A stretch of 64,000 nucleotides of DNA from Hymenopus coronatus (GCA_030762935.1 CM060888.1:116199468-116263467); one strand, 5' to 3'. Shown: positions 22,540 to 34,058, counted from the first letter of the stretch. Notes: a model not told the origin generated them from the sequence alone. Numbers and translations are program-made.

Positions 22540-23589
22540 ACTTTCTCATGCACGTGTGTGCAATGTACGTTGTAGACACAGAATGAAATTTATTCCGCTG
22601 AAAGATTCGGTACCGAGATTTCACCGGAAATACATGTTTTGGGATTCTTTGATTCCAATAAAAGAATTTTTATAAAAGATCCATGTGTGTGTGACTGTGT
22701 AAAGCATAATACAAAAACGAAAACGCGGATAAATATTAAAATTGGCATGTAAGTTCATTATCTTCCAAGGTTGCGCCATGAACATTTTCAGGAACATTTC
22801 CTCAACTCAGTTACCCTTTAATGGAACATTTTTCAAAAATGTTGATTTTTCTCAAAAATGCCTCTAACGATTTTGGATACAACACTACCTCTTTATTCTA
22901 AATGACCCTTTTTAACGTTGTATAGCTCGTAGCTATAAGAGATGGACAAACACTTACTTGCACATTAAATGGAGATCTCGTTAAAACACACACATACTTT
23001 TTCTTTGTAGAGTCTTAAGCCACTTAATCTTTTCTCAAACGGGAATTCATGTTTATTTTCGCCTTTCTTTTGTTTACTCCTAACAAGCAAAAAGAATCCA
23101 GTTTCAATTGTTTCATACGGCAACCGGTTTTTAAAAGATTGGAGCTATGGCGTTAGCCCAGTGTATTCTCTTATTTCCCTTTTACTTACAAAAAAAACAA
23201 GTAATAGGATCAAATCTGCTAATGTATATCTGGATAATATTTTGACTGCCTCCGTGGTCGAGTGGTGAGCGAGCTGACTTTCCACCCGGAGGTTCCGGGT
23301 TCGATTCCCCGATGTGTCGGTGAATTTTTCTTTAGCTAGAATGAATTTCTATCCCCCACAGAGTCTGGAAATATGTATGTGTGTGTGTGTGTTTGTGTTT
23401 GAGGAAAAATAATACGATTTAAACCCAATGTAAAGAGCCTACAGACAACGAATCATTTCAAGTGCAAAGCCCCCGATATGAACTTAGATGTTAAAGGGGG
23501 CTATATAAATGAAAAAAAAAATCTTTTATAAAAAACAATGTTTTGAAACAGCTAGAGAAAGTTATCTGAATGGAACACACCAGATTTTT
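22540..23589 (+). mobile_element. Family H element interrupted by SINE-E
   Basis: Head ACTTTCTCATGCACGTGTGT, element body to about 23246, SINE-E insertion at 23247-23520, then the tail ACAGCTAGAGAAAGTTATCT...ACACACCAGA. T-rich flanks on both sides (TTTTT before the head and after CAGA). A shorter-GT subfamily. Confidence 0.85.
23247..23520 (+). mobile_element. tRNA-derived SINE, family E, nested in family H
   Basis: Head TGCCTCCGTGGTCGAGTGGT, B-box-like GGTTCCGGGTTCGATTCC, body GAATTTTTCTTTAGCTAGAA...CACAGAGTCTGGAAATATG, a (GT)n run, terminal AAAGGGGGCTATATAAATG and A tail. The host family H tail resumes afterwards. Most complete copy of this family in the window. Confidence 0.85.
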
Positions 23590-23657
23590 ATTTTTCATGG
23601 CATAACATCTTACAGCTTTGAAATGTTCCTTAAAATGGAAATTGAAATTTTTGAATG

Positions 23658-23658
23658 C

Positions 23659-23699
<41 letters not shown>

Positions 23700-23713
23700 T
23701 AGAGAGAGAGAGA
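23658..23713. repeat. (GA)n microsatellite
   Basis: AG/GA run with single A and T interruptions. It produces Arg/Glu-rich and Ser/Leu-rich spurious frames. Confidence 0.95.
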
Positions 23714-23723
23714 CTATGGCGTA

Positions 23724-24405
23724 TTACTTTTTTATTTTCTCTGCAATATACTGTGTCCATGGATGGCACAGAACGAATTCCATTCCCTACAAAAATTCTG
23801 TGCCGAGATTTTCCTTGGAAATGCATGTTTTAAGATCCCTGAATTCAAAACAAAACATGTATAGAAAAAGGTCCGTGTGTGTAGCACTACTCAAAAAACG
23901 AAAAGTTAGTTAAATATCAAATTTGGTTTTTAAGTTCATTATCATCCAAGAATACCAACATTTTCCCTAACCCCAAACTAATCTTTTCGTAGAAAACTTT
24001 TGAAAATGTTGATTTTCTCAAAATATTAGTAGCTTTAACGTTTTGATTAAAATATCTTATCTTTAAAAACATTTATGGAAAATAAAATGTATATTTTGAA
24101 TTTTCTGATATTACCCTCTGAAGACCTCTTCATTCTGCGCGATTTTTGAATAACTGGTAAACAGTAAGACATAGACAAGAACTTACTGAAAAAAAAAAAC
24201 AAAAACTGTAGATCTCGTTAAAACCCACAATTTTTCATATAAATTGTTTTGTAGAGTTAACCATTTCTGATATTGGTTTCAATTTTAAAATTCGTATACC
24301 TTTCTCAAACGAGAATGCATTATTCATTTCACATATCTTTTGTTTTACCCTACCCATGCAAATAGAGCCTAGTTTCAACTGTAACATACAGAGACCAGCT
24401 TCTAA
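23724..24405 (+). mobile_element. Family H element, 3' truncated and diverged
   Basis: Degraded head, then TGCCGAGATTTTCC, AAAAAGGTCCGTGTGTG, body through TTTCTCAAACGAGAATGCA, without the terminal hairpin. The GT tract is nearly lost. Confidence 0.75.
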
Positions 24406-24448
24406 AATGTTTGACTTGTTTTATTCTAATGCATTCGCTTGTTTTCTA

Positions 24449-25637
24449 TCTACCAAACTTGGTATTTAAGTTTGGTTATCTTCCAAATGTGCCACACGAA
24501 GATTTTCAAGAGAATCTCCGCACCACAAACTACCCTCTACATAGAACTTTTTTCGAAAATTTTGATTTTCTTACAAATGGCTCTAACGATTTTGATTAAA
24601 GTATCGTATATTAAAGATATTTACTTGACAAATGAAATTTAAACCTCGAATTTTCTGGGAAGAGCCTCTGAAGACTACTTTATTCTGGACGAATTTTACG
24701 GAATTTTCCATAACTGGTAAACCGTAAGAGATGGACAGAAACCTACCATGCAGAAATGTAGAGCACATTAAAATACACAATTTATAATATATACATGTTT
24801 ACTTTCTCCATACGCACTATGTACATAGTGTATAGAGAAAGTATTGCACTCCACCATCAAATTCGATACCGAGATTTCACCGGAAATATATGTTTTAGGG
24901 TCCCCAATATCCAAAAAAAGCATTTTCACAAAAAGGTCCATGTGTGTGTGTGTGTGTGTGTGTCCGTGTGTCCGTTTGTCCGTGTGTCTGTGAACACGAT
25001 AACTCAAAAACGAAAAGTCGGTAAAATACCAAACTTGGTATTTAAGTTTAGTATCTTCCAGGGATGCGACACGAAGATTTTGAGAAAAATACATTTTTTC
25101 GTGGAGTTCGTCGTTTTTGTGACATTCCTTATTTTTGGTTTCTGCTATGAAAAACGTATACTTTTCTCATACAGCAACTTGTCAACTCCTATCCATATAG
25201 ACAAAGGAACTTCATTGACATAGCAACCAGGTTTTGACTATCACTTTAACCTAAGATTTTTAAGAATTATTTGTTGCAGGGATATGGAGAAAGTCACGTG
25301 AATGGTACACATCAGATTTTTTTCGTGGAGCTGATAGTTTTTTATGTATTCCTTGTTTTTGGTGTCAAGTATGAAAAACTTATAGTTTTCTCATACAGGA
25401 ATTGGTCAACTCCTGTCCACAGAAACAAAGGAATTTCAGTCACATAGCAACCAGCTTTTGACTATCGTTTTAACCTATGGTACTCCCTTATTTCACTTCT
25501 ACTTACAAGGAAGCAAGTAATAAGACTATTTCTGTTAATTTTGTCTCGATTAGCATGAAGTAAATAGAAGCATAAGCTCTTTAACAACAATTTGTTGCAG
25601 AGAGGTAGAGAAAATCATGTGAATGGATCACATCAGA
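24449..25637 (+). mobile_element. Family H element X, split by a nested family H copy
   Basis: Left part 24449-24800 (ACCAAACTTGGTATTTAAG to ACACAATTTATAATATATACATGTTT) and right part 25317-25637 (TTTTTTTCGTGGAGCTGATAG to CATCAGA) are contiguous in the family consensus. Between them sits element Y. The 5' head of X is missing. Confidence 0.88.
24801..25316 (+). mobile_element. Family H element Y, internally deleted and nested in X
   Basis: The head is a near-perfect palindrome around ACTATGTACATAGT, with a GT tract at about 24943-24962. The body jumps from GAAGATTTTGAGAAAAAT directly to ACATTTTTTCGTGG, losing about 430 bp. The tail is GAGAAAGTCACGTGAATGG...ACACATCAGA. It lies between TTT on the left and T7 on the right, so its ends are defined by the interrupted host copy. 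Sequence closely matches the copy at 1-706. Confidence 0.92.
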
Positions 25638-25989
25638 TTTTTATACTCAAAGATTCCATTTTTTTGGATCACATAGATATTTTTATGACATTCTAAGTCT
25701 TGCTTATTCTACCCTTTGATTTTTATTTATACTGTTCCACATAAACGCGCGAATCTGTGCTAAGTAATGGCTTTTTGGAAATCGGAGAATATGTGTATTA
25801 AAGAATTTTTGAGTGGAAAACAATACATCCTTTAAAACTGGATGGATAGAGAAAATAACAAGCACAGGTCGAGTTCGACATTGCGTAACTGTGAAATTAA
25901 ATTCTTCTGCATGCATACATAAATTTACTAATTTTTGGAAACATTCCATTCTTACTGTTTACGTATAAAACTAATCCTGTACCATTTTT
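25638..25989. other. Spacer, nothing recognised
   Basis: AT-rich, no element blocks. Confidence 0.5.
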
Positions 25990-26864
25990 ACTTTCTCTAC
26001 ACGTACTATGTACATAGTGTATACAGAAGGCATTGCACTCCACCCAAAAATTCGATACCGAGATTTCACCAGAAATATATCTTTTATGGTCCCCTGTATC
26101 CAAAAAAAAAGAATTTTCACAAAAAGGTCGTTCGTGTGTCTGTGTGTCCGTGTGTCCATGTGTGAGTGTGTCTGAATACGATAACCCAAAAACGAAAATT
26201 CGGTAAAATACCAAAGTTGGTATTTAAGTTTAGTATCTTCCAGGGATGCGACAGGAAGATTTTGAGAAAAATCCCCGTACCCCAAACTACCCTTTAGATA
26301 GAACTTTTTTAGAAAATTTTGATTTTTTCAAAAATGGCTCTAACGCTTTCGAGTGAAGCATCGTATATTAAAGATATTTACCTGACAAATAAAATGTATA
26401 TCTTGAATTTTCTGGGAATAGCCTCTGAAGAATACTTTATTCTGGACGAATTTTACGGAATTTTGCATAACTGCTAAACCGTTAGAGATGGAAATAAACT
26501 TACCACACAAAAAATGTAGAGCACCTTAAAACACACAATTTATGTTATTTGCATTTTTCATGGATTTGATCGATTTTTAGATATTCCTTGTTTTTTAGTT
26601 TCAGCTTTAAAAAAACTTATACTTTTCTCACACAGACCTTGTCAATTCTTGTCCATACAAAGGAACTTTACTCACATATCAGCCAGCTTTTATTATCCCT
26701 TTAAACTATGGTACTCCCTTATTTCGCTTCTACTTAGAAGGAAGCAAGTAATAAGACTATTTCTGCTAATTGTTTTTGATTATCATTAAGTAAATAGAGT
26801 AATAAGCTTTTCAATAATAGTTTGTTGCAGAGATGTAGAAAACCACGTGAATGGAACACATCAG
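25990..26864 (+). mobile_element. Family H element, full length
   Basis: Complete from ACTTTCTCTACACGTACTAT to CACGTGAATGG...ACACATCAGA. Flanked by TTTTT before the head and after the tail. GT tract interrupted (GTGTGTCTGTGTGTCCGTGTG). Confidence 0.95.
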
Positions 26865-26879
26865 ATTTTTATGTATTAT

Positions 26880-27060
26880 TTGTCCCTCCCTTTCATTCCA
26901 ATTTCCCTCATTTGGCTAATCTACAGCTTTGAAATGCAAAGCAAGGTCAGGCGAAAAAAACAATTACACAATGTCATGAGAGATGCCATGCTTTGGTCAT
27001 TCTGAGGGGCAGATTTAAGCTGTAGTAACCTTCCACCTGTTTGTTGATAAATTGTCATAC
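26880..27060. repeat. Unnamed dispersed repeat, family G, copy 1
   Basis: Shares with 58685-58910 the order CCTCATTTGGCTAAT, CTTTGAAATGCAAAGCAAGG, AACAAT...TGTCATGA, and a GAGGGGCAGATTTAA block. Class unknown; no terminal repeats or coding sequence visible. Confidence 0.5.
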
Positions 27061-27156
27061 ATTAACTCTGTTATGCAATATATTCAATTGATATGGCTAT
27101 GAAAAGTAAATTTATAAACCCTCTTCGAATATACTAAGATAAAGAATATGTAGAAT

Positions 27157-28024
27157 ATCTGATCTGTTCCATTCACACAACTTTCTCTACAACTCAGCAA
27201 CAAATTATTTTTAAAAAGTGTATGCTTCTATTTAATTTATGCTAATTGAAAAAAATATCATAAATAGTCTTATTACTTGCTTCCTTGTAAGTAGAAGCGA
27301 AATAAGGGAGTAGCAGAGGTTAAAGTGAAAGTCAAAAGCTGGTTGCTATGTGACTGAAGTTCCTTTTTTTTGTATGGATAAGAGTTGACAAACTCATATA
27401 TAAGAAAAGTATAAGCCTTTTGAAGGTGAAACCAATAACAAGGAATATCTCAAAAATGATCAACTCCAAAAAAATGTGACATAAATTGTGTGTTTTATCG
27501 TGATCTAAATGTTTTGTGTAGTTTTTATCTATCCCTTACGGTTTACCAGTTATGCAAAATTCAATAAAAATCATCCAGTAGAGAGAGGCCTTTAGTAGCT
27601 ATTCCCAGAAAATTCAAGGTAAACATTTTATTTGGCATGTAAATATCTTAAATATAAGAGATTTTAATTAAAATCATTAAAGCCATTTTTAAGAAAATCA
27701 AACATTTCGAAACGTTCCATATTGGGGGTCGGGGGAGATTTTCTTGAAAATCTTCAGTCGCATCCTTGTAAGATATCAAACTTAAATACCAAGTTTGATA
27801 TTTAACGGCCGTTTTGTTTTTGAGCAATGCTGTCCACTGATACACACACCCACACATACATGCACACACACACTCACTCACACACACACGCACGCACACA
27901 CGGACCTGTTTCCAAAAATGATTTTCGTGGATTCAGGGGGACCCAAAAAATGTATTTGCGAATATTTGGGAGCAATACAATACTTTCTGTATACACTATG
28001 TGCATAGTACGCGTAGAGAAAGTA
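27157..28024 (-). mobile_element. Family H element, full length
   Basis: From reversed tail (TCTGATCTGTTCCATTC, ACTTTCTCTAC) to reversed head (TATGTGCATAGTACGCGTAG, AGAAAGTA). CA tract at about 27844-27901 is long and CA/CG mixed; it underlies His/Thr-rich spurious frames. Confidence 0.94.
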
Positions 28025-29224
28025 AGAGAAACATTGCATATATTGAACAAACTATATTAACCAAAGAAAATCGTGATAAACAATCAGGTTAATAAGTAAC
28101 TGGTTTATATCGAACAACAAGATATTCTTAACAGCTAATAAAAGGTGGTACTACACATGAGAGTAAAGAGATGCGGAGAAAATGTATATGGAACCAGATT
28201 TTATGTGACACATTCTGATTAAATGGCAATTTGAAGAAGAAATACGGCACAGCTGCTCATCCTGTTTTCCAGTTTCGAGAAAGGGAAGTTGGACCGGATC
28301 ATTTGGAGTTGCTTCACGTCAAGAAGGATGGTTCTCACCAATTCATTTAATCTCGCCCCGACGGAAGCCAGTTACTTTTATTGCCAGTGTGTTGTATAGC
28401 TTGAACCGATATTGAACCGCAGTGTTTCCTTATCTATTGTGGCGCCAGTTGATAAGTTCTTCTCCCGGTCCGACTGTTTGGCGCCACTTTATTCAATTTA
28501 AAGGAGAAAGCACAGAAAATATGAATTCTCCAGTCTCTTTTGGCCCGTATATTCAGCTTCAGAAATACAAATTTTATCAGAATTGTTTTTATTTCACGAA
28601 AAAGAATTGCTAAAGACAATTCTCTTTTATAATAATAGTCACAATACATTGGTTTCGATATGCAATTACCGGGCAAAAACGTTCAAGCGGTTCTTCTACA
28701 TATGTATTACGGTGAAAAATTATGGAAGAAGCCGAAAATATGGACTATCATTTTCAGCTATTAAACACAACCTGTTTTACTTGTTTTAGTAAACGCCAGT
28801 GGTGAATTTTGTAACTCTGTTCGGTTTTTACTGTCCCTTCACTCACTGGAATACCGAACACAGTAGCAGCACTTACGTCATAGCAATCGTTCCAACTCGC
28901 TAGTAGAACAGCACCATACCGCTTTAAATGAATCTCACTCCCTCATCCTCCAGCATGCTTATATATACAGTGCTCGAAATGGAAATACAATAAGTGCCCA
29001 GTATATTTTCTTACGATAAAATTAGTTATACCATTTGCATCATGTTGTTGATAGCCTTCAGAAAATCACATAACGTGATGCTTTGGTGGCTGCATCCACC
29101 ATATAAACATGCAATCAGGCCGTAGGTGCCATGCAGGAGAGAAGAACCTAAATATAATGATGGAGAATAGACTGAATTTTCAAGTTAGACATTTGTATAG
29201 ACTGGTATTATTAAAATAACTAAT
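28025..29224. other. Unassigned interval with two TGGCGCCA palindromes
   Basis: No frame recognised. Two perfect TGGCGCCA palindromes lie at 28440-28447 and 28479-28486. A TATATATA phrase and a less AT-rich block at 28800-28980 give a weak LTR impression, but there are no LTR pairs, gag or pol. Confidence 0.35.
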
Positions 29225-29705
29225 ACATGCATACTGACACTGAATGCAGGGAAGTGTCTGCGAAAATAAGTTGGGATATATACGGCGTTAATAAAATATT
29301 TTCAAGGACATTTAACGTTAATGATTTAAGGATGGAGTCAAGGAACTGAAAAAGGCAAGAGAAAAAATACTATCTGTATATTACCACAAAAATTAACCCG
29401 TTTAACAATCATACATCGTAATATTAAATAAAACATTTATAATTTAACAGCAAGTGCTTGTTGATGTACATTCTTGAGAGTTTACTATTAAGATAATTAC
29501 AATATAATAAGTAGAAGATACTCGTGGTTAGATCAAAATACGTGTGATTAGCATTCGAGACAACTTCGAAACTTTCCGAGTCATAAGTATTCTTTTCAAT
29601 TAGCAACTACTCCATGTCCTTTGCCTGAGAGCTAGGACAAGTTTGCTGATAACGAACAAGGAGAAACCGGTTTGATTTCATGACACGTGCTTGCCAAGAA
29701 CACTC
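29225..29705 (+). repeat. Left arm of a divergent long inverted repeat
   Basis: Matches the reverse complement of 32335-32825 through long blocks: ACAAAAATTAACCCGTTTAA, CGTAATATTAAATAAAACAT, GAGAGTTTACTATTA, CCTGAGAGCTAG, GCCAAGAACACTCTCTGA. Both arms are non-coding, and the arms may extend about 60 bp further outward. Confidence 0.8.
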
Positions 29706-29936
29706 TCTGAAGAAAGCGTCTCGCTTTGGTGCTTCGTGGGCAGAGGATCGTGGGTTCGAGTCCCGCCTTGGGCATGGATGTTATATGTTTGTGCAATGTG
29801 TATATGTTTGTAAAAGAAACACTAAAACCAGTAAACCAGTAATCAGTAAAACCTACGGGGGGAAATGTAAATAGGGATACAGTACCGGAGTCCTGATCAG
29901 ACTCCGTTACTGTTTTTAAAAAAAAAAAAAAAAAGT
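29706..29936 (+). mobile_element. tRNA-derived SINE, family A, copy 2
   Basis: Clear B box (GTGGGTTCGAGTCCCGC) and family body GCCTTGGGCATGG. The tail has a strong hairpin (CGGAGTC / GACTCCG) and ends in 17 A. It sits exactly between the inverted-repeat arm and a family H copy. Confidence 0.85.
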
Positions 29937-29937
29937 G

Positions 29938-30660
29938 GGTATGAGGGCATTGTAAGTAGGAGAGAAATAAGGGAATACTCTAGCTAAAGGGATAATCAAA
30001 TCTTTTAAAAGCTACGGCTATGTGAAGTAATTAAAATTCGGCTCTTTTTGTATTCCCGAAAGTAAAACAAAAGAGATGAAACAAAAGTTTACTTCCTGCC
30101 CGAGAAAGGTATAAGTAGTTTAAAACTGAAACCAATATCAAGGAATATTCGAAAGCGACTAAATATACTAAAATTACGGTTGACATGAATTGGGTATTTT
30201 AATGAGATCTACATTTTGTAGTAAGTTTTTTGATTTATGAGTTATACGAGTACAAAGGTCATCTAGAATAAAGAGGTCTTCAGAGGCAATTCCAAGAAAA
30301 TTAAGGATACACATTTCGTTTGTCACAAAAATATATTAAACGGTGCATTTTAATCAAAATCATTATAGCCATTTTAGAGAAAATTTAAATGAAAAAACGT
30401 TCCATTACAAGAAGGGAAGTTGGGGTTATGTAGTTTTCTTGAAAACATTTATGTCGCATCTCTGAAGATCTGAACTTAAACTTTAGTATTTAACACATAC
30501 ATACACAAGGACGTTTTTATTTTAAAAAATCTCATCTTGGATTCAAGGGGTTTCAAAATATATATATTTCTGATGAACTCTTTTTATCGAATTTTTGGGT
30601 GGAATACAATACCTTCTCTATCTACTAGTACATTGTACATAGATACGTACTGGAGAAAGT
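29938..30660 (-). mobile_element. Family H element, diverged, head facing the next copy
   Basis: Minus-strand body with TTTTAATCAAAATCATTATA, GAAAACATTTATGTCGCATC, and head remnant ACCTTCTCTATCTACTAGTA...TGGAGAAAGTA. The 3' end is replaced by SINE-A's poly(A). Confidence 0.8.
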
Positions 30661-31354
30661 ATTACTATACCTATTGCAAGTATGTAAAGAAAATATTCTA
30701 TATAACCTAAAATTTTGGTATAGAGATTTCACCGGAAATACATGTTTGATAACTACGAATAAACATTATCATTTATGGAAATATGTGCGCATGCGCATAT
30801 GACTGATTAGATTAACAAAAAACGATATTTTGATAAATAGTAATTTTGGTATTTAAATTCAGTATATTCCTAAGATGCAAAACGAAGACTTTTAAGGAAG
30901 TTCTTTCAGCAAACTACCCTTTCCGTGAAAATTTTTGCGGTATTTATTATTTTATGAAATACGGGACTAAAGATGTTGATTAAAATAACACACAAATAAA
31001 ATATATAATTTGAGTTTTCTGGAGTTATCACTGGTCTCCTTTATTTGATTTATTTCATAATACAATTATGTGTAACCAAGAATCCATGGAAAATACACAC
31101 AATTTTCAAGTTTATACATTACCAAAACGTTATCTAAGGAAATGATAGAAAATTCGAGATCCTTGTTTTCCTCATTGCTCTCTTTCCACCAGTTCTTATG
31201 TTGTTAAAATCGTCCCTCAGTAAAATTATAGGTATTACGAATAGAATAATGGTTTTTTATTATAGATGATTTATTATAATGTCACGCATATGCGTGAATT
31301 AACAATAATTTGAAACAGAGATGTAGTGAAAGTCATGGGAATGAAGCACATCAG
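30661..31354 (+). mobile_element. Family H element, diverged, abutting its inverted neighbour
   Basis: Begins inside a degraded head and continues with TTTTGGTATAGAGATTTCAC, CGGAAATACATG, AACGAAGACTTTTAAGG, to tail AAAGTCATGGGAATG...CACATCAGA. GT tract lost. Confidence 0.8.
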
Positions 31355-31361
31355 ATTTTCT

Positions 31362-31505
31362 TCATAGCGCTTAACGTTCGCTTTTACTCATATTCCACTG
31401 ATGATACGTGGAAAGAAGATGGAACACCGGTGGGATGCGATGATTGGAGAACACGGAGTAACCCGCCCCTGCGCCGTTTTGTCCTCCACAAATCCCATAT
31501 GCGGT
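31362..31505 (-). mobile_element. SINE-B fragment lacking the tRNA head
   Basis: Minus-strand body ATATGGGATTTGTGGAGGAC, CCATCTTCTTTCCACGTATC, AAAGCGAACGTTAAGCGC. The pol III promoter part is absent (5' truncated). Confidence 0.8.
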
Positions 31506-32334
31506 GAAACTGACTGAGTTTAGATTAGTGACCTTTTCTTTCAAGGTATGTGGACTTTTTACAACAAATAAACGTTACACGGGGTCCAACAACTTTACTT
31601 CCAGTCTGAAGGAAGGCATGCTTGTGGTTGCTTTCGTCACACTTCGCGTCCCTAAATGTATTAGCCGCATTGATATAATTGAGTTATTCGGAATAACAAT
31701 GCATCAATATGTCCTCCATGATATCTGACTTGAAAATTACAAAGATAATCATTGATAGAATTCTGAAAATAAGTGACATAATTGGTCCTCTGTTCAATAG
31801 CTATAATAAACTACCCCAAAGAATGAACTTTAAATATATAAACATATTGAACAAGAGGGAGCTATAATGAAGGGAAAGTATGAATCCGTAATTCTGGGCT
31901 GCTGAATATCACGACGAAGAAAAAGCTACACTACTTAGATGAGGCCAGAATGGACATCGGAAATCCAAACCTTGATTATAGTGTATTTATTTGTTCTATT
32001 ATCTCTGTTCTCTAGGTTCAGTTTTTAACCGTGCTAAAGTAACAGAAGTGGGCTTATATTTTATATCTTCTTTCAGTTCCCCTACCTCTAAGCTGCACTC
32101 CTGCTTCGCAATACAAGTGAAATATTTGATGGGAACGACGTTAGATCCCGAATCATACACGCTGTTTCGTCACGAGACCGAAAGAGTATAACATAATAAA
32201 GGTTATACTTGAAGTTTGATGTCGCAACTTCGAAACCCTTTCGGGTATGTTTTATGTAACATTGAAAAATACAACATTTTGAGATTAGGCAGCGCAAGAA
32301 TCATTTGTAAGTGATACCCACATATTCACCTCAG
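31506..32334. other. Unassigned DNA inside the long inverted repeat
   Basis: Short frames only, none recognised. No transposase-like domain was found between the two arms. Confidence 0.45.
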
Positions 32335-32825
32335 AGGGTGTTCTTGGCAAACATGGGTCATGAAAACAACCGGGTTTCTTCTTTGTACAAGCAAACTTGC
32401 TCTAGCTCTCAGGTGAAGGAACATGGGACAGTTACTTACTGAAAAGAATACCTATGACTCGTTAAGTTTCCAGTTTGTTTTGAAAGCGAATCATACGTAT
32501 TTTGTCCTAACCACTAGTATCTTTTACTTATTATCCTAACTGGCAATAATCCTAATAGTAAACTCTCAGGAATGTACATAAACTGCTGTTAAATGTATAA
32601 ATGTTTTATTTAATATTACGAGTTAGTAAAATAAACTTCTTGTGTGATTGTTAAACGGGTTAATTTTTGTGGTAATATTCATATAATATTTTTACCTTTT
32701 GCCATTTTCAGTTCCTTGCTTCCATCCTTAAGATCATTAACGTTAAATTTTCTTTAAAATAGTTTATTAGCGGCGTATGTATCCCAGCTAATTTTTGCAG
32801 TCATTTCCTTGCATTCGTTGTCATA
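32335..32825 (-). repeat. Right arm of the divergent long inverted repeat
   Basis: Inverted partner of 29225-29705. Several small indels separate the arms (for example an extra AGTTTATTTTACTAACT block here), so the pair is old or two independent insertions of one repeat. Confidence 0.8.
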
Positions 32826-33283
32826 GTAAAATTTTATACTGGAAAAATACGCAGATAACTAAATATATCTGTTAGCTAACCACACTGCAGTACATCGGTA
32901 TATTCACGCAAAAGCTGCTAAAACAGGCGACTTAGTGCTCTCCAAACTGCCTGCATTACCTCGGCACCGTAGGTAGGCAAGCGGCTTTGTTGTGGGGTAA
33001 CTTCTATCTAATTAATTCTATCCATGAGCGTTTTGATAATGTAGTTTTATTGGTATGAAAACTGAATTTTCATATTACATGGCATCTGAGCATTATATTA
33101 TATTGGTACAGATTTCGACATTAATATCGTCATTACTATGTCAATAAGAATTGCACACAAAGAATTTTCTGAAAGGCATTAGAGGTAAAGCACACTTGAA
33201 AAGGCATTCTAACATATCATCTAACACAGTATACATGCTTTTTAATGTTTAGCTGGATAGAGGCCATGTACAGAGAGTAAAAA
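32826..33283. other. Spacer, nothing recognised
   Basis: No coding signal or element blocks seen. Confidence 0.5.
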
Positions 33284-34058
33284 ATCTTATATGTCCCAAT
33301 CACATGACTTGTTCTTCATCTCTGTAATCAATTATTATTAAAATGCTTACTCTTCTCAAAATTAGAAGGGAAGTAAGGGAGTAAACTAGGCCAAAGCGAT
33401 AGTCAAATCTTTTAAAAGCGGGTCACTGAGTAATTTAAATTCACGTCTTTGCATGGCCAGAAGGTGAAAAACTCCTTTCTGCGAAAACTTTAAGTATTTT
33501 AAAAGTGAAATCAATAACAACGAATATCACGGAAATGGGAAACTCCTCGAAAAAATGTATATGACATAAATTATATGCTTTAAAAAGGTTTTGCCTATCA
33601 CTTACGGTTTACCAGTTATGCAAAGTCATCAAGAAAGAAGAGATCTTCAGAGACTACTCCCAGAAAATTCAATTTATTACATTTTGTTTGTCATGTAAAT
33701 TGCTTTAATATACCTACGGTATTTTAATCAAACTCTTCCGAGCCATTTTTGAGACATTCAAACTGTTTTAAATTCTTTTGCTTTAAAGGGTAGTTTGGGG
33801 CGGGGAAGTTTTCCTTAAAATATTCGTGTCACATCCTGAAAGTTACTAAACTAAAATACCAATTTTCGTATTTTACCGACTGTTCGTTTTTGTGTTGTGT
33901 TCACAGACACACGGACAAACACACATGGACCTTATTCTAAAAATGCTTTTTTGGATACACAGAACTATAAAACGCATATTTTCGCTAAAATTTCGGCTTC
34001 GAATTGTTAGATGGAAGGCAACACTGGCTCTACCTATGTTTTATGTATCAGTAAAGAA
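33284..34058 (-). mobile_element. Family H element, diverged
   Basis: Reversed tail remnant (AATCTTATATGTCCCAATCA), body blocks CCCAGAAAATTCAATTTATT and AAAGGGTAGTTTGGGGCGGG, CA tract near 33903-33925 short. Head degraded. Confidence 0.82.

Noticed and set aside
23491..23913. Arg/Glu-rich or Ser/Leu-rich protein
   Set aside because: Derived from the (GA)n microsatellite inside repeat DNA.
24797..25640. Tandem duplication of family H
   Set aside because: The pieces fit better as one element interrupted by another: left and right parts of X are contiguous in the consensus while Y has its own two ends.
27795..28060. His/Thr-rich and Cys/Val-rich open frames
   Set aside because: They read through the CA/GT tract of family H. 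The same artefact recurs at about 9.5, 24.8, 45.1, 52.3 and 63.4 kb.
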